A DNA stretch of 64,000 nucleotides, from NCBI GenBank assembly GCA_044226655.1, contig JBGAGO010000001.1:1178001-1242000 (forward strand), read 5' to 3'. Below the pieces are notes generated by a model. That model ran no database searches. It was not told the origin of the DNA and worked only from the letters and a program-made list of their open reading frames with translations. Below, in pieces: positions 8,037-15,899 of the stretch. How positions within the stretch are numbered: the first letter of the stretch is position 1; the number at the start of each line of letters is the position of its first letter. The translations under genes and the position numbers were made by a program. The stretch is from JBEVOS01 sp044226655 (GTDB lineage Bacteria; Pseudomonadota; Alphaproteobacteria; Caulobacterales; Aquidulcibacteraceae).

Positions 8037-8768
8037 TCAGGTTCCGCCGAACACGATCCGCTCGGCCTCAGCTTGCGGCATGTTCGAGCGCAGGATGCGC
8101 TCAACCGTCCAGCCATGGTTCTGGATGAGGTCCGCCACAAGCAGGCGATAGCACGCGTAATAGCCCGAGCGCGGATCGAGCGTCGGATCATGCGCCGCCA
8201 CGGCGCGTTTGAGCGCATCGACATCTACACGGCCAGCGAACGCGATGTAGTCGGCCACGCCTTCCCGGACCCAGCGCGGCGCGCGCGCGTTGCCGGCGAA
8301 GCCCAGATAGGATTTCGCCAACGTGTGGCCGATTTCGTGGCTGGCGTAATAGATCAAAGTGCGCGGCGGTGCGGCGGGCCGCCCGCTTGGCCCATAGACG
8401 CGATTGGCGCTGACATCGGAATGACGGAGGAATACGGCGTGGGTCAACGGCGCATAATTCACGCCCGCCGCGCCGCCGTTCCAGAGGAAGACGAGCCTGC
8501 GCCGCCATTCCGTGTTGGCGATCACGATGGCGTGGCGCGTCACGCCGTCATCGAGCGTGGAGGCGCGCAGGCGCACATCCACGGCGTTCAGAATGTCGCG
8601 GCCGCGTTCGGCGTCGAACGGCTCGTCCGAGAGCAGCGAGAGGCGCCCGGATTCGACATGATAGCGAAACAGCGGATCCGGATAATAAAGCAGGCCCGCC
8701 ACGCTGAGCGCGCCCAGGAACGCCATCCCCAGGACAACGCGGACCAGGAAGAATACCACACGTCCCAT
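8037..8768 (-). CDS. Membrane-anchored gluzincin-type metallopeptidase-like protein
   Basis: A 243-residue protein with one N-terminal membrane anchor (residues 5-27) and a periplasmic domain. The sequence YASHEIGHTL contains an HExxH zinc motif, and WVREGVADYIAF downstream supplies the expected third-ligand glutamate, as in peptidase-MA-like gluzincins. No propeptide or further domain is present. Substrate unknown. It lies 83 nt upstream of the chosen dapE start on the same strand. It could be a protease or an inactive relative, but both zinc motifs are intact. Confidence 0.7.
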   Translation of the reverse strand: MGRVVFFLVRVVLGMAFLGALSVAGLLYYPDPLFRYHVESGRLSLLSDEPFDAERGRDILNAVDVRLRASTLDDGVTRHAIVIANTEWRRRLVFLWNGGAAGVNYAPLTHAVFLRHSDVSANRVYGPSGRPAAPPRTLIYYASHEIGHTLAKSYLGFAGNARAPRWVREGVADYIAFAGRVDVDALKRAVAAHDPTLDPRSGYYACYRLLVADLIQNHGWTVERILRSNMPQAEAERIVFGGT

Positions 8769-8904
8769 CGGGCTGATCTATAGGCTGCGCCGCGCGCGAA
8801 AAAGGCCGCGCTGCATCCGTTCTGCTGCGCAGCGGCGCCTTCATCTTTGGCTTGCGCTTTGCGCGGGGAATGCGCATGAGGCGGGCGTTCAGGGAGGACA
8901 AAGC

Positions 8905-9252
8905 ATGAAGCGGATCATGACGGCGTTAGCGTTTGCGGCGGCCTTGGCGGCCCCGGCCTTCGCGGGCACGCTGGAGAATTCGTTCGGCAATACGCTGAAC
9001 GTCGCGCTGGCCGATGGCACGGCGCTCAAATTCTATTTCAACGCGGACCATTCCTACACGATGACGCTGCCTGACAACACGGCGGTTCCGGGCACGTGGA
9101 CGCTGGAAAACAATCAGCTCTGCCTCACGCCGCAAGGCGGCGCGCCCGATTGCCACCCCGATCCGGGCAACCACGCCGTCGGCGAAACCTGGTCGGCGAC
9201 CAATGGCCAGGGCCAGGCCATGACGCTCTCGCTCACGCAAGGCCGCCACTAA
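8905..9252 (+). CDS. Small secreted protein of unknown function
   Basis: A 115-residue protein with a textbook signal peptide (MKRIMTALAFAAALAAPAFA, cleavage after AFA). The mature domain of about 95 residues looks all-beta: TLNVALADGTALKFYFN, SYTMTLPDN, GTWTLENNQLCLTP, and two cysteines (in LCL and DCH) that could form a disulphide. The pattern resembles small lipocalin-like exported proteins of alphaproteobacteria, but I recognise no named family. GGGAGGA precedes the ATG by 7 nt. It stands alone. Confidence 0.72.
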   Translation: MKRIMTALAFAAALAAPAFAGTLENSFGNTLNVALADGTALKFYFNADHSYTMTLPDNTAVPGTWTLENNQLCLTPQGGAPDCHPDPGNHAVGETWSATNGQGQAMTLSLTQGRH

Positions 9253-9266
9253 CAAGCCGGATTCAC

Positions 9267-9301
9267 TCATCCCGGATGCGCGCAAGCTCTGTCCGGGATG
9301 A
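9267..9301. terminator. Inverted repeat between convergent genes
   Basis: A perfect 10-bp stem (TCATCCCGGA against TCCGGGATGA) with a 15-nt loop sits between two genes that converge at 9252 and 9323. It lacks a T-run on either side. The arms resemble the TCATTCCGGA arms of the element at 53063-53172, so it may be a short relative of that repeat serving as a shared 3' end. Confidence 0.45.
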
Positions 9302-9322
9302 GCGGTCTGTCGATGCGCCGTC

Positions 9323-10171
9323 TTAGGGCAGGCCCGCGCCAGGAACGTCCATGGCGACCGCCTCGATGCGCGCGCTCTTGAAGCGCCGGCATTCGTCGGG
9401 ATCGGTGCTTTCGCTCGTGAGCACGTAGAGCGTGTTGCGGTCGCCGCCGCCGAGCATGCAGGCGATGGCCATGCGGCCGGTCGCGATGCGGTGTGTGACC
9501 GCGCCACCCTCCTTGAAGCGCACGATTTCATTCGTCGTCGGCGAGGCGATCCAGATCGCGCCTTCCGCGTCGAGGCAGATGCCGTCCGGCACGGCCGGCG
9601 CGGTATCGGCGAACACGCGGCGGTTGGAGAGCGCGCCGTTTGCGCCGATGGAAAACGCCGTCAGCTTGCGGCCGAAGCTTTCGCCGACGATCAGCGTCTT
9701 GCCGTCGGGCGTGATCACGGCGCCATTGGGAAATAGGAGATCGTCGGCCGCGACGGAGACGGCGCCGTCGGGCGTGACCAGAGCGAGTTTCGCCGCAACC
9801 GGATCGGCCGGCGGATGCAGCGAGAAGCCGAAATTGCCGACATAGGCGCGGCCCTCGCGGTCGACGACCATGTCATTGCAATGCCAGGTCGCGATGGCGG
9901 AGAGATCGGCGTGCGTGACGATCGCCCCATCGCGTTCCTGCCGCATGACTTTGCGGTCATCCATCGACACGAACAGCAAGCGCCCATCCGGCAGCCAGCC
10001 AAGGCCAGAGACCGCGCACGTGTGTGAAAGGATCGTACGCCGCGTCCCATCCGGCTTCATCGCCACGATTTCATGCGCGTGCATATCGGAGAACCAAAGC
10101 TCTCCGTCCCGCCAGCGCGGACCTTCGGGAAAGGCGAGGCCATCGAGAACGATGCGAAGCGGTCCGCTCAT
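9323..10171 (-). CDS. SMP-30/gluconolactonase-family hydrolase
   Basis: A 282-residue six-bladed beta-propeller of the SMP-30/gluconolactonase/LRE group, whose members hydrolyse sugar lactones with a divalent metal. The metal-ligand glutamate is E16 in FPEGPRW. The later ligands are expected in CNDMVVD and PDGICLDAEG, both present. The start at 10171 follows GGGAGAAA. The nearest neighbour, dapD, is on the same strand upstream with a palindromic repeat between them. The substrate cannot be read from sequence. Confidence 0.85.
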   Translation of the reverse strand: MSGPLRIVLDGLAFPEGPRWRDGELWFSDMHAHEIVAMKPDGTRRTILSHTCAVSGLGWLPDGRLLFVSMDDRKVMRQERDGAIVTHADLSAIATWHCNDMVVDREGRAYVGNFGFSLHPPADPVAAKLALVTPDGAVSVAADDLLFPNGAVITPDGKTLIVGESFGRKLTAFSIGANGALSNRRVFADTAPAVPDGICLDAEGAIWIASPTTNEIVRFKEGGAVTHRIATGRMAIACMLGGGDRNTLYVLTSESTDPDECRRFKSARIEAVAMDVPGAGLP

Positions 10172-10190
10172 GCGTTTCTCCCGTTCTTCG

Positions 10191-10248
10191 TACCGCCGGT
10201 TTCCGGCCGGCAGGTTGCACGACTCTGCCGGCTGGAAGCCGGCGGTGC
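10191..10248. repeat. Short REP-like palindromic pair, family D, copy 1
   Basis: Two inverted units of the type TACCGCCGGCTTCCAGCC / CTGCCGGCTGGAAGCC face each other about 11 nt apart. The left unit carries two changes from the consensus. The pair ends 7 nt from the dapD stop codon and 20 nt before the SMP-30 gene start. Confidence 0.85.
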
Positions 10249-10254
10249 GACGCT

Positions 10255-11103
10255 TCAATCCCTCAACAGCTCGTTGATGCTCGTCTTCGAACGTGTTTGC
10301 GCGTCGACGGTTTTCACGATCACCGCCACCGACAGCGAAGGCCGGCCTGGATCGTGCGGATCGGGCAGCGAGCCGGGCACCACGACTGAATAGGGCGGCA
10401 CCACGCCGCGATGCACTTCGCCGGTCTTGCGGTCGATGATCTTGGTCGATTGGCCGAGGAACACGCCCATCGAGATCACCGCGCCCTCGCGCACGATCAC
10501 GCCTTCGGCCACTTCGCTGCGTGCGCCGATGAAGCAATCGTCCTCGATGATGACGGGCTCGGCCTGCAAGGGCTCCAGCACGCCGCCGATGCCGACGCCG
10601 CCGGAAATATGCACGCGCTTGCCGATCTGCGCGCATGAGCCGACCGTCGACCATGTGTCCACCATCGTGCCCTCATCGACGAAGGCGCCGATGTTCACGA
10701 AGCTCGGCATCAGCACGACGTTCTTCGCAATGTGCGCGCCGCGTCGCGCGATCGCGCCCGGCACGGCGCGAAAGCCCGCCGCCTGGAAGCGCTGCGCGTC
10801 CCAGCCCGAAAATTTGGTGGGAACCTTGTCCCACCACGGGCCGGGCGCGGAATCCGTGAAATGCGCGCCGCGCCCCATCATTTCATTGGCGTTGAGCCGG
10901 AAGGAGAGCAGCACGGCCTTTTTGAGCCATTGGTGCACAATCCAGGCGCCGTCTTCGCCGCGCGTCGCCACCCGCACGCGGCCGGAATCGAGCAGCTCCA
11001 GCGCTGCGTCCACGGCCTCGCGCGCCTCGCCTTTCGTAGCCGTGGAGATCGCCTCGCGGTTTTCCCAGGTGTGATCGATGATGTGTTGGAGATCGCTTGT
11101 CAT
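10255..11103 (-). CDS. dapD: 2,3,4,5-tetrahydropyridine-2,6-dicarboxylate N-succinyltransferase
   Basis: Succinylates tetrahydrodipicolinate in the DAP/lysine pathway. The 282-residue protein has an N-terminal helical domain (LQHIIDHTWENRE), then a left-handed beta-helix of hexapeptide repeats from about residue 125 (GAHIAKNVVLMPSFVNIGAF, GGVGIGGVLEPLQ, CFIGARSEVAEG), and the C-terminal cap VPPYSVVVPGSLP. This matches a trimeric DapD of normal length. dapE, encoding a later step, is in the same neighbourhood. A family D repeat lies immediately after the stop. Confidence 0.96.
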   Translation of the reverse strand: MTSDLQHIIDHTWENREAISTATKGEAREAVDAALELLDSGRVRVATRGEDGAWIVHQWLKKAVLLSFRLNANEMMGRGAHFTDSAPGPWWDKVPTKFSGWDAQRFQAAGFRAVPGAIARRGAHIAKNVVLMPSFVNIGAFVDEGTMVDTWSTVGSCAQIGKRVHISGGVGIGGVLEPLQAEPVIIEDDCFIGARSEVAEGVIVREGAVISMGVFLGQSTKIIDRKTGEVHRGVVPPYSVVVPGSLPDPHDPGRPSLSVAVIVKTVDAQTRSKTSINELLRD

Positions 11104-11150
11104 GCGCCAGCGCTAATACACGGAATTGCACACGCGCCTAGTGCGCACGC

Positions 11151-11300
11151 TCCCCCTCCCCGCGAGGGGAGGGGGCAGGGGGTGGGGAGAACCGCGACGT
11201 TGGAACGCCTGCGCGCATCGCGCGCGAGGCCGCTGCGCTTTTCTTTCAAGGTTAGGGCTTCGCCCCACCCCCACCCCCCTCCCCTCGCGGGGAGGGGGCT
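11151..11300 (+). repeat. GC-rich palindrome-bounded intergenic repeat, family A, copy 1
   Basis: The element has a palindrome at each end (CCCCCTCCCC with its complement around a 4-nt loop). Inside the ends are GGCAGGGGGTGGGG on the left and GGCTTCGCCCCACCCCC on the right, with ACGTT near the left of the core and AAGGTTAGGG near the right. The copy at 31918-32099 shares this design, but there it is translated. Here it fills the gap between dapD and the HAD gene and touches the HAD stop codon at 11300. Confidence 0.88.
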
Positions 11301-11950
11301 TACGCCAGTGCGCTGCGCAAAAACGCCTTCACGCACTCGCTGGCGTGGTGGACGTGGTCGGGGAAATCCGAGGCCGGTTCCGGATGGATCAGCACGGTGC
11401 GCAGGCCGAGCGCGTGCGCCGGCGCGAGGTTGCGGGCCGTGTCTTCGATCATCACCGCGCGCGTGGGATCGATAGCGAAACGCGCAATGAGCCGCGCGAA
11501 GCTCTCCTGCGTCGGCTTCGGATAGAGCTCGGCGTCCTCCATCGCGAATACGCCGTCGAACAGGTGCGCCGCGCCCAGGCGCTCGACCACGCTCAGCGCG
11601 TAGCCGCGCGCGCCATTGGTGTAGACGATGCGCCGCCCCGGCAGTCGCGCCAGCAACGCCGCAAGCTCCGGATCGGGCTCGACGATCGAGAAATCGATGT
11701 CATGCACCTCACGCAGGAAATCATGCGCGTCGACGTCGTGGTGCGCGATCATGCCGGCGAGCGTCGCGCCATGTTCGTGCAGATAGCGCTCCTGCAGCGC
11801 TTCGGCCGCGTCCCAATCAAGGCCGGTCGCGCGCGCCACATAGGCGGTCATGCGCTTGCCGATCATATCCCAGACCGGGCCGGTCGCCGGGTAGAGCGTG
11901 TTGTCGAGATCGAACACCCAGCAATTCACGTCGGCGAAGGCGGGGCTCAA
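11300..11950 (-). CDS. HAD-family pyrimidine 5'-nucleotidase
   Basis: A 216-residue haloacid dehalogenase-superfamily phosphatase most like the Sdt1/YjjG-type pyrimidine 5'-nucleotidases. Motif I is FDLDNTLYP (nucleophile and acid aspartates), motif II is IVYTNG, motif III lysine is in YPKPTQESF, and motif IV is IEDTARNL. A helical cap lies between motifs I and II. The start codon overlaps the stop of the DUF1036 gene by 4 nt, so argB, DUF1036 and this gene form one translated unit. The natural substrate is uncertain; other nucleotides or sugar phosphates are possible. Confidence 0.87.
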   Translation of the reverse strand: MSPAFADVNCWVFDLDNTLYPATGPVWDMIGKRMTAYVARATGLDWDAAEALQERYLHEHGATLAGMIAHHDVDAHDFLREVHDIDFSIVEPDPELAALLARLPGRRIVYTNGARGYALSVVERLGAAHLFDGVFAMEDAELYPKPTQESFARLIARFAIDPTRAVMIEDTARNLAPAHALGLRTVLIHPEPASDFPDHVHHASECVKAFLRSALA

Positions 11951-13164
11951 TCGCCACTGCCTTCGTCGCTGCCGCGCGCCGAACTCTGCACCGTCTGGCG
12001 CCCGCCGCCGCGCTGCGTGGGCGCCGCTTCCGGCGCAAAGCCGCGCCGCACCGTATCGGTATCGACCGTATCGGGCAGATTGTCGGACGCCTGCACGATC
12101 TGCGGCCGTTCGCCGGGCGGCAGGAATTCACGTTCGGAGAATTCCACCACCAGCCCCTGGCGGCCCGTCGTGTTGATGCGCGTGAAATAGCCGATGTCGT
12201 AATAGCGGTCTTCGCAGCGCTCGCGCCCGAGGATCGCGAAGCGCGCCGGGCTGATGCAGAAAGACGATGAGCCGCTCGCCAGCACACGGTCGCCGTCCGT
12301 GCTCTCCATGATCGCGGAGACGTAATAGGATTCGAGATTCAGCGTGTCGTCGATCGTGCGCGCGCAGCCGCCGGGCGAGAGCGGCCACCAGCCGCGGCTT
12401 TCCCAGCCATCGCCGCGCCGGCGCGCCACGGCCGTCCACAGCCGCGCATTGGTGTGGTTGCAGAGCGTGAGGCCCAGCTGGCCGGATCGCCGCCGCGCCG
12501 CGGTTTCGAGCGCGTCGATATAGCCGTTGACGGCGGTGTTGGGCGCGATGCGCGCGGCGGCGCGGAATTGCGCCAACGCCGCAGCCACGTCGCGCGGGTC
12601 AACCCCGGAGCGGCCCTCGCGCACCTCGTAGCCCGCGTCCGACAGCAGGCGCTGCAGGCCCGCGGCCTGCGCCCGCGCCGGCGTGTAGGGCGTCGCTTCC
12701 GCAAACGAGGTGCGCCAGCTTTCGCGGCGGTTGATGTTCACGCGGCGGAATTTGCGCGCGTCCAGCCCCATCTGCTCGCATTGCGGCGGGTTCTCGAAAT
12801 TGAACCGGTTGGTGGGCTCGACGCAGAGCGTGGCGTCGCCGCCCCATTGCCGGCGCCCGCCGCGATGGGCCAGCGAAGAGCGCGCGTAGAGATAATAGGT
12901 CCCGCGCACCAAAGGCGCGGCCACGGCCACCTGGCATTCGCCCGGCCGCAGCCGGTACCAGCCCTGGACGATGATGGCGCGCCCATCGGGCCGCCCGGTC
13001 GCGGCCTCGAGCACGTAGCTCGTGTCGTTGCACAGCGACCAGCCCGACGGCGCGGCCCGGCGCTGCGCCTGCTGCGCCCAGGCCGCGCCCACGCCGAGCG
13101 CGAGCAGCAGCGCGGCGCAGGCGGCGATGAGCCAAGCCTTATTCAATGAGAGTGCCCGCGCCAT
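11947..13164 (-). CDS. Exported protein with two DUF1036 domains
   Basis: A 405-residue protein with an N-terminal signal segment (KAWLIAACAALLLALGVGAAWA), so probably periplasmic. Two DUF1036-type units are visible: the first from GWSLCNDTSYVLEAATG to about residue 130, the second from GQLGLTLCNHTNARLWTAVA onward, each with a WYRL/WWPL core and a PGEC/PGGC turn. A helical spacer and a low-complexity C-terminal tail flank them. The start at 13164 lies inside the 3' end of argB (26-nt overlap); a TTG at 13146 is an alternative. The function of DUF1036 is unknown. Confidence 0.82.
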   Translation of the reverse strand: MARALSLNKAWLIAACAALLLALGVGAAWAQQAQRRAAPSGWSLCNDTSYVLEAATGRPDGRAIIVQGWYRLRPGECQVAVAAPLVRGTYYLYARSSLAHRGGRRQWGGDATLCVEPTNRFNFENPPQCEQMGLDARKFRRVNINRRESWRTSFAEATPYTPARAQAAGLQRLLSDAGYEVREGRSGVDPRDVAAALAQFRAAARIAPNTAVNGYIDALETAARRRSGQLGLTLCNHTNARLWTAVARRRGDGWESRGWWPLSPGGCARTIDDTLNLESYYVSAIMESTDGDRVLASGSSSFCISPARFAILGRERCEDRYYDIGYFTRINTTGRQGLVVEFSEREFLPPGERPQIVQASDNLPDTVDTDTVRRGFAPEAAPTQRGGGRQTVQSSARGSDEGSGD

Positions 13165-14056
13165 GCTCAGTGAACAATTCCATGAGCAAGGCGTGATTTT
13201 GGCGCCCGTCGAGAATGACCGCGGCCTCCACACCCGATTCCAGCGCTGCGATGCAGGTTTCGAGCTTGGGGATCATGCCGCCGGAGGCGACGCCGGTCTC
13301 GATCAGGCGCTGGGCGTCGGCCCGCGTCATCTCGCGGATCAGATCGCCTTTGTCATCAAGCACGCCGGCCACGTCCGTCAGCAGCAGGAAGCGCTTGGCG
13401 CCCAGCGCGCCGGCGATGGCCCCGGCGGCGGTGTCGGCGTTGATGTTGTAGGTCGCGCCATCGGCCGAGACCCCGATGGGTGCGATGACGGGAATGTAAT
13501 CTTCCGGCGCGTTGATCAGCGCCTGGATCAGCGTGGGATCGACCAGTTTGGGCTCGCCCACGAAGCCCAAATCCACAACCTGCTCGATCTGGCTGTCCGG
13601 ATCCTTCTTGGTCCGCGACACCTTTTCGACCGTGATGAGCCGCGCGTCCTTGCCTGAGAGCCCGACGCCGCGCACGTCCGCTTCGGCGCCCGCCGCCGTG
13701 ATGAGATGGGCCAGCTCTTTGTTGACGGCACCGGACAGCACCATTTCGGCGACCTCCATCGTGTCCTTGTCGGTCACACGCAGGCCATCGATGAATTGCG
13801 ATTTGACCCCCGCCTTTTCGAGCATGCGGCTGATCTGCGGCCCGCCGCCATGGACCACCACGGGGTGGATGCCGACGAGCTTCAGAAGCACTACGTCGGC
13901 GGCGAATTTCTTCGCTGTTTCAACGTCGCCCATGGCGTGGCCGCCATATTTCACGACCACGGTCTCGCGGTCGTAAATCTGAATGAAGGGCAGCGCCTCC
14001 GCCAACGTCTTGGCGACGGCCAGGCCGTTCTGAATCTGGGTGGCGCGGTCATTCAT
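13139..14056 (-). CDS. argB: Acetylglutamate kinase
   Basis: Phosphorylates N-acetylglutamate, the second step of arginine synthesis, in the cytoplasm. From the chosen ATG at 14056 it has 305 residues. Key segments are the phosphate-binding VVKYGGHAMGD (K36), VVVHGGGPQI, the substrate loop GLRVTDKDTMEV, the nucleotide-binding NINADTAAGAIAGALGAKR, and the arginine-type feedback C-terminus with IPKLETCIAALE. A further in-frame ATG 39 nt upstream is less likely because the preceding residues are proline- and arginine-rich. It heads the argB-DUF1036-HAD operon. Confidence 0.96.
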   Translation of the reverse strand: MNDRATQIQNGLAVAKTLAEALPFIQIYDRETVVVKYGGHAMGDVETAKKFAADVVLLKLVGIHPVVVHGGGPQISRMLEKAGVKSQFIDGLRVTDKDTMEVAEMVLSGAVNKELAHLITAAGAEADVRGVGLSGKDARLITVEKVSRTKKDPDSQIEQVVDLGFVGEPKLVDPTLIQALINAPEDYIPVIAPIGVSADGATYNINADTAAGAIAGALGAKRFLLLTDVAGVLDDKGDLIREMTRADAQRLIETGVASGGMIPKLETCIAALESGVEAAVILDGRQNHALLMELFTEHGAGTLIE

Positions 14057-14109
14057 GTCGCGCGGCGGTTTAGGGCGCGCCGATGGGAAGCGCAAACGCC
14101 GCGTGACGG

Positions 14110-14979
14110 TTAGCGCGCCGCGCCCAGCCTGTTCACCGGAAGCTTGAGATAAAGCTGCCCATCGTCCTCGGGCGGGGGCAGCGCGCCGGCGCGGATATTG
14201 ACCTGGAGCGAGGGCAGAATGAGCACGGGCGCCGCGAGGGTCGCGTCGCGCGCTCGGCGCAGGCGCACGAATTCCGGCTCGCTGACGCCGTCGCGGACGT
14301 GAACATTGCGCGCGCGCTCTTCGGCGACCGTTGTCTCCCAGGCCGGCGCGGAACGGCCGGCGGGCAGGTAATCATGGCCCACGAACACGCGGGTCTGCGG
14401 CGGCAGATCAAGGATACGGCGGATCGAACGGTAGAGGGTCGCGGCGTCCCCGCCGGGAAAGTCCGCACGCGCCGTGCCGTAATCCGGCATGAAGATCGTG
14501 TCGCCGACGAAGACGGCGTCGTCGATCAGATAGGACACGCAGGCCGGCGTATGGCCGGGCGTGTGCAGCACGCGCGCGATCAATCCGCCGATTTTGAACT
14601 GCGCGCCGTCCTCGAACAATGCGTCGAACACGTGCCCGTCCGCGACCACGTCATCGGCATGGAACAAGGGCTTGAACGTCTTCTGCACGTCCGTGATGCG
14701 CGCGCCGATGCCGATTTTCGCCCCGGTCTGGCGGCGCACGTAATCGGCCGCGGACAGGTGATCGGCATGCGCATGGGTGTCGAGCGCCCAGACGATGCGC
14801 AGGCCCTGCTCGCGCGCGGCGGCCAGAACGGCGTCGATCGATCCGCTCGTCAGCCGGGCCGCCTTGGGATCGAAATCGAGCACCGGGTCGATCAAAGCGG
14901 CCTCGCCCGTGCCCGGGTCCGAGACGAGATAAGTCACCGTCGCGGTCGCCGGATCGAAAAAGGCTTGGATGTTGGCCAT
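14110..14979 (-). CDS. MBL-fold persulfide dioxygenase-like hydrolase (Blh type)
   Basis: A 289-residue metallo-beta-lactamase-fold protein of the ETHE1/Blh group, which oxidises glutathione persulfide to sulfite. The metal motif is THAHADHLSA (HxHxDH), followed by LHTPGHTP, VFVGDTIFMPDYG and the last histidine ligand in VFVGHDYLP. The ATG at 14979 is preceded by AGGAGC 6 nt upstream. It is transcribed divergently from a BigR-like repressor, rhodanese and TSUP exporter across a 39-bp palindrome, the layout of the BigR regulon in Agrobacterium and Xylella. Role: hydrogen sulfide/persulfide detoxification. Confidence 0.9.
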   Translation of the reverse strand: MANIQAFFDPATATVTYLVSDPGTGEAALIDPVLDFDPKAARLTSGSIDAVLAAAREQGLRIVWALDTHAHADHLSAADYVRRQTGAKIGIGARITDVQKTFKPLFHADDVVADGHVFDALFEDGAQFKIGGLIARVLHTPGHTPACVSYLIDDAVFVGDTIFMPDYGTARADFPGGDAATLYRSIRRILDLPPQTRVFVGHDYLPAGRSAPAWETTVAEERARNVHVRDGVSEPEFVRLRRARDATLAAPVLILPSLQVNIRAGALPPPEDDGQLYLKLPVNRLGAAR

Positions 14980-15005
14980 TGGGGGCTCCTGGGTTGTCCA
15001 GGCAT

Positions 15006-15044
15006 ATATATTAGCACTTGCTAAATTAGCAATAGCTAATATAT
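15006..15044. promoter_or_regulatory. 39-bp palindromic operator for the BigR-like repressor, with divergent promoters
   Basis: Two nested inverted repeats share the centre at base 15025: outer arms ATATATTAGC and GCTAATATAT, inner arms TTGCTAA and TTAGCAA. Seventeen of nineteen possible pairs match. The AT-rich tract contains candidate -10 boxes for both directions. It ends 7 nt before the repressor start, leaving no room for a Shine-Dalgarno sequence. Confidence 0.85.
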
Positions 15045-15051
15045 TGGCCGC

Positions 15052-15375
15052 ATGTTGGATCTCGCTCTGTTTGATCTGAAGGCGTTCGAGGAGAGTGCGG
15101 CGGCCGCGGCCAAGCTGCTCCGCTCGCTCGCGAACGAGCGGCGGCTGATGATTTTGTGCCAGCTCGGCGACGAGGAATTGTCCGTCGGCGCGCTGCAGGC
15201 GCGCCTCGGCCTCTCGCAATCGGCGCTGTCCCAGCATCTGGCCTTGCTGCGCGAAGAGGGCGTGCTCGCCGCGCGGCGCGATGGCCGCACGATCTTTTAT
15301 CGCATCGCCGATCCAGCCGCCGTGCGCGTGATCGCGACGCTGGCCGAAATTTTCTGTCCGGAGAAACCGTCATGA
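15052..15375 (+). CDS. bigR: BigR/SqrR-like ArsR-family persulfide-sensing repressor
   Basis: A 107-residue winged-helix repressor with the ArsR HTH in LSVGALQARLGLSQSALSQHL and the wing RRDGRTIFYRI. It has exactly two cysteines, C36 and C102, 66 residues apart. This is the spacing of the redox cysteines in BigR (C42/C108) and SqrR, which form a di- or tetrasulfide and release DNA when persulfide rises. Classical metal-binding ArsR motifs are absent. It likely represses its own operon and the divergent MBL gene through the adjacent palindrome. The stop overlaps the rhodanese start by 4 nt. The start lies 7 nt from the operator, suggesting a leaderless mRNA. Confidence 0.88.
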   Translation: MLDLALFDLKAFEESAAAAAKLLRSLANERRLMILCQLGDEELSVGALQARLGLSQSALSQHLALLREEGVLAARRDGRTIFYRIADPAAVRVIATLAEIFCPEKPS

Positions 15376-15899
15376 CCGATCTTGCGCTGCTCAGCGCGGA
15401 GGATGTCCACGCGCGCCTGCGCGCCAGACAAATCACGCTCATCGATATCCGCGAGCCCGATGAATATGCGCGCGAACATATCGACGGCGCGGTGTCGCTG
15501 CCGCTATCGAAGCTGGAGCAGGGCGCGCTGACTTTGGATGCGAAGGGCGATCTCGTCTTTCATTGCAAATCCGGCATGCGCACCTCCAGCAATTGCGCGC
15601 GGCTTGCGGCCCATGTCAAAGGCCAGGGCTATATGCTGGATGGCGGGCTTGAGGCCTGGAAGCGCGCCGGCTTCTCTCTCGCGATAGATGCGAAGGCGCC
15701 GCTTGAGCTGAACCGCCAAGTGCAGATCGCGGCGGGCCTTCTCATTCTAACCGGCGTCACGCTCGGTTTCCTTCTTCATCCCGCGTTCTTCGCGCTCTCA
15801 GCGTTCGTCGGCGCGGGCCTCACCTTTGCGGGCGTGAGCGGCTGGTGCGGCATGGCGCATGTGCTGGCGCGCGCGCCTTGGAACCGTGCGCGCGTGTGA
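15372..15899 (+). CDS. Rhodanese with C-terminal membrane DUF2892 domain (YgaP-like)
   Basis: A 175-residue sulfurtransferase. Residues 1-105 form a single rhodanese domain (IDIREPDEYAREHIDGAVSLPL) with active-site loop CKSGMRTS, whose cysteine carries the persulfide. Residues from about 115 onward form two membrane helices (AAGLLILTGVTLGFLLHP and FALSAFVGAGLTFAGVSG), a DUF2892 domain as in YgaP. It moves sulfane sulfur in the persulfide pathway between the MBL dioxygenase and the exporter. It overlaps both neighbours by 4 nt. Confidence 0.92.
   Translation: MTDLALLSAEDVHARLRARQITLIDIREPDEYAREHIDGAVSLPLSKLEQGALTLDAKGDLVFHCKSGMRTSSNCARLAAHVKGQGYMLDGGLEAWKRAGFSLAIDAKAPLELNRQVQIAAGLLILTGVTLGFLLHPAFFALSAFVGAGLTFAGVSGWCGMAHVLARAPWNRARV

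Noticed and set aside
6580..8151. A 523-codon plus-strand frame across truA, dapE and the metallopeptidase-like gene
   Set aside because: It is antisense to dapE and has no recognisable domain.
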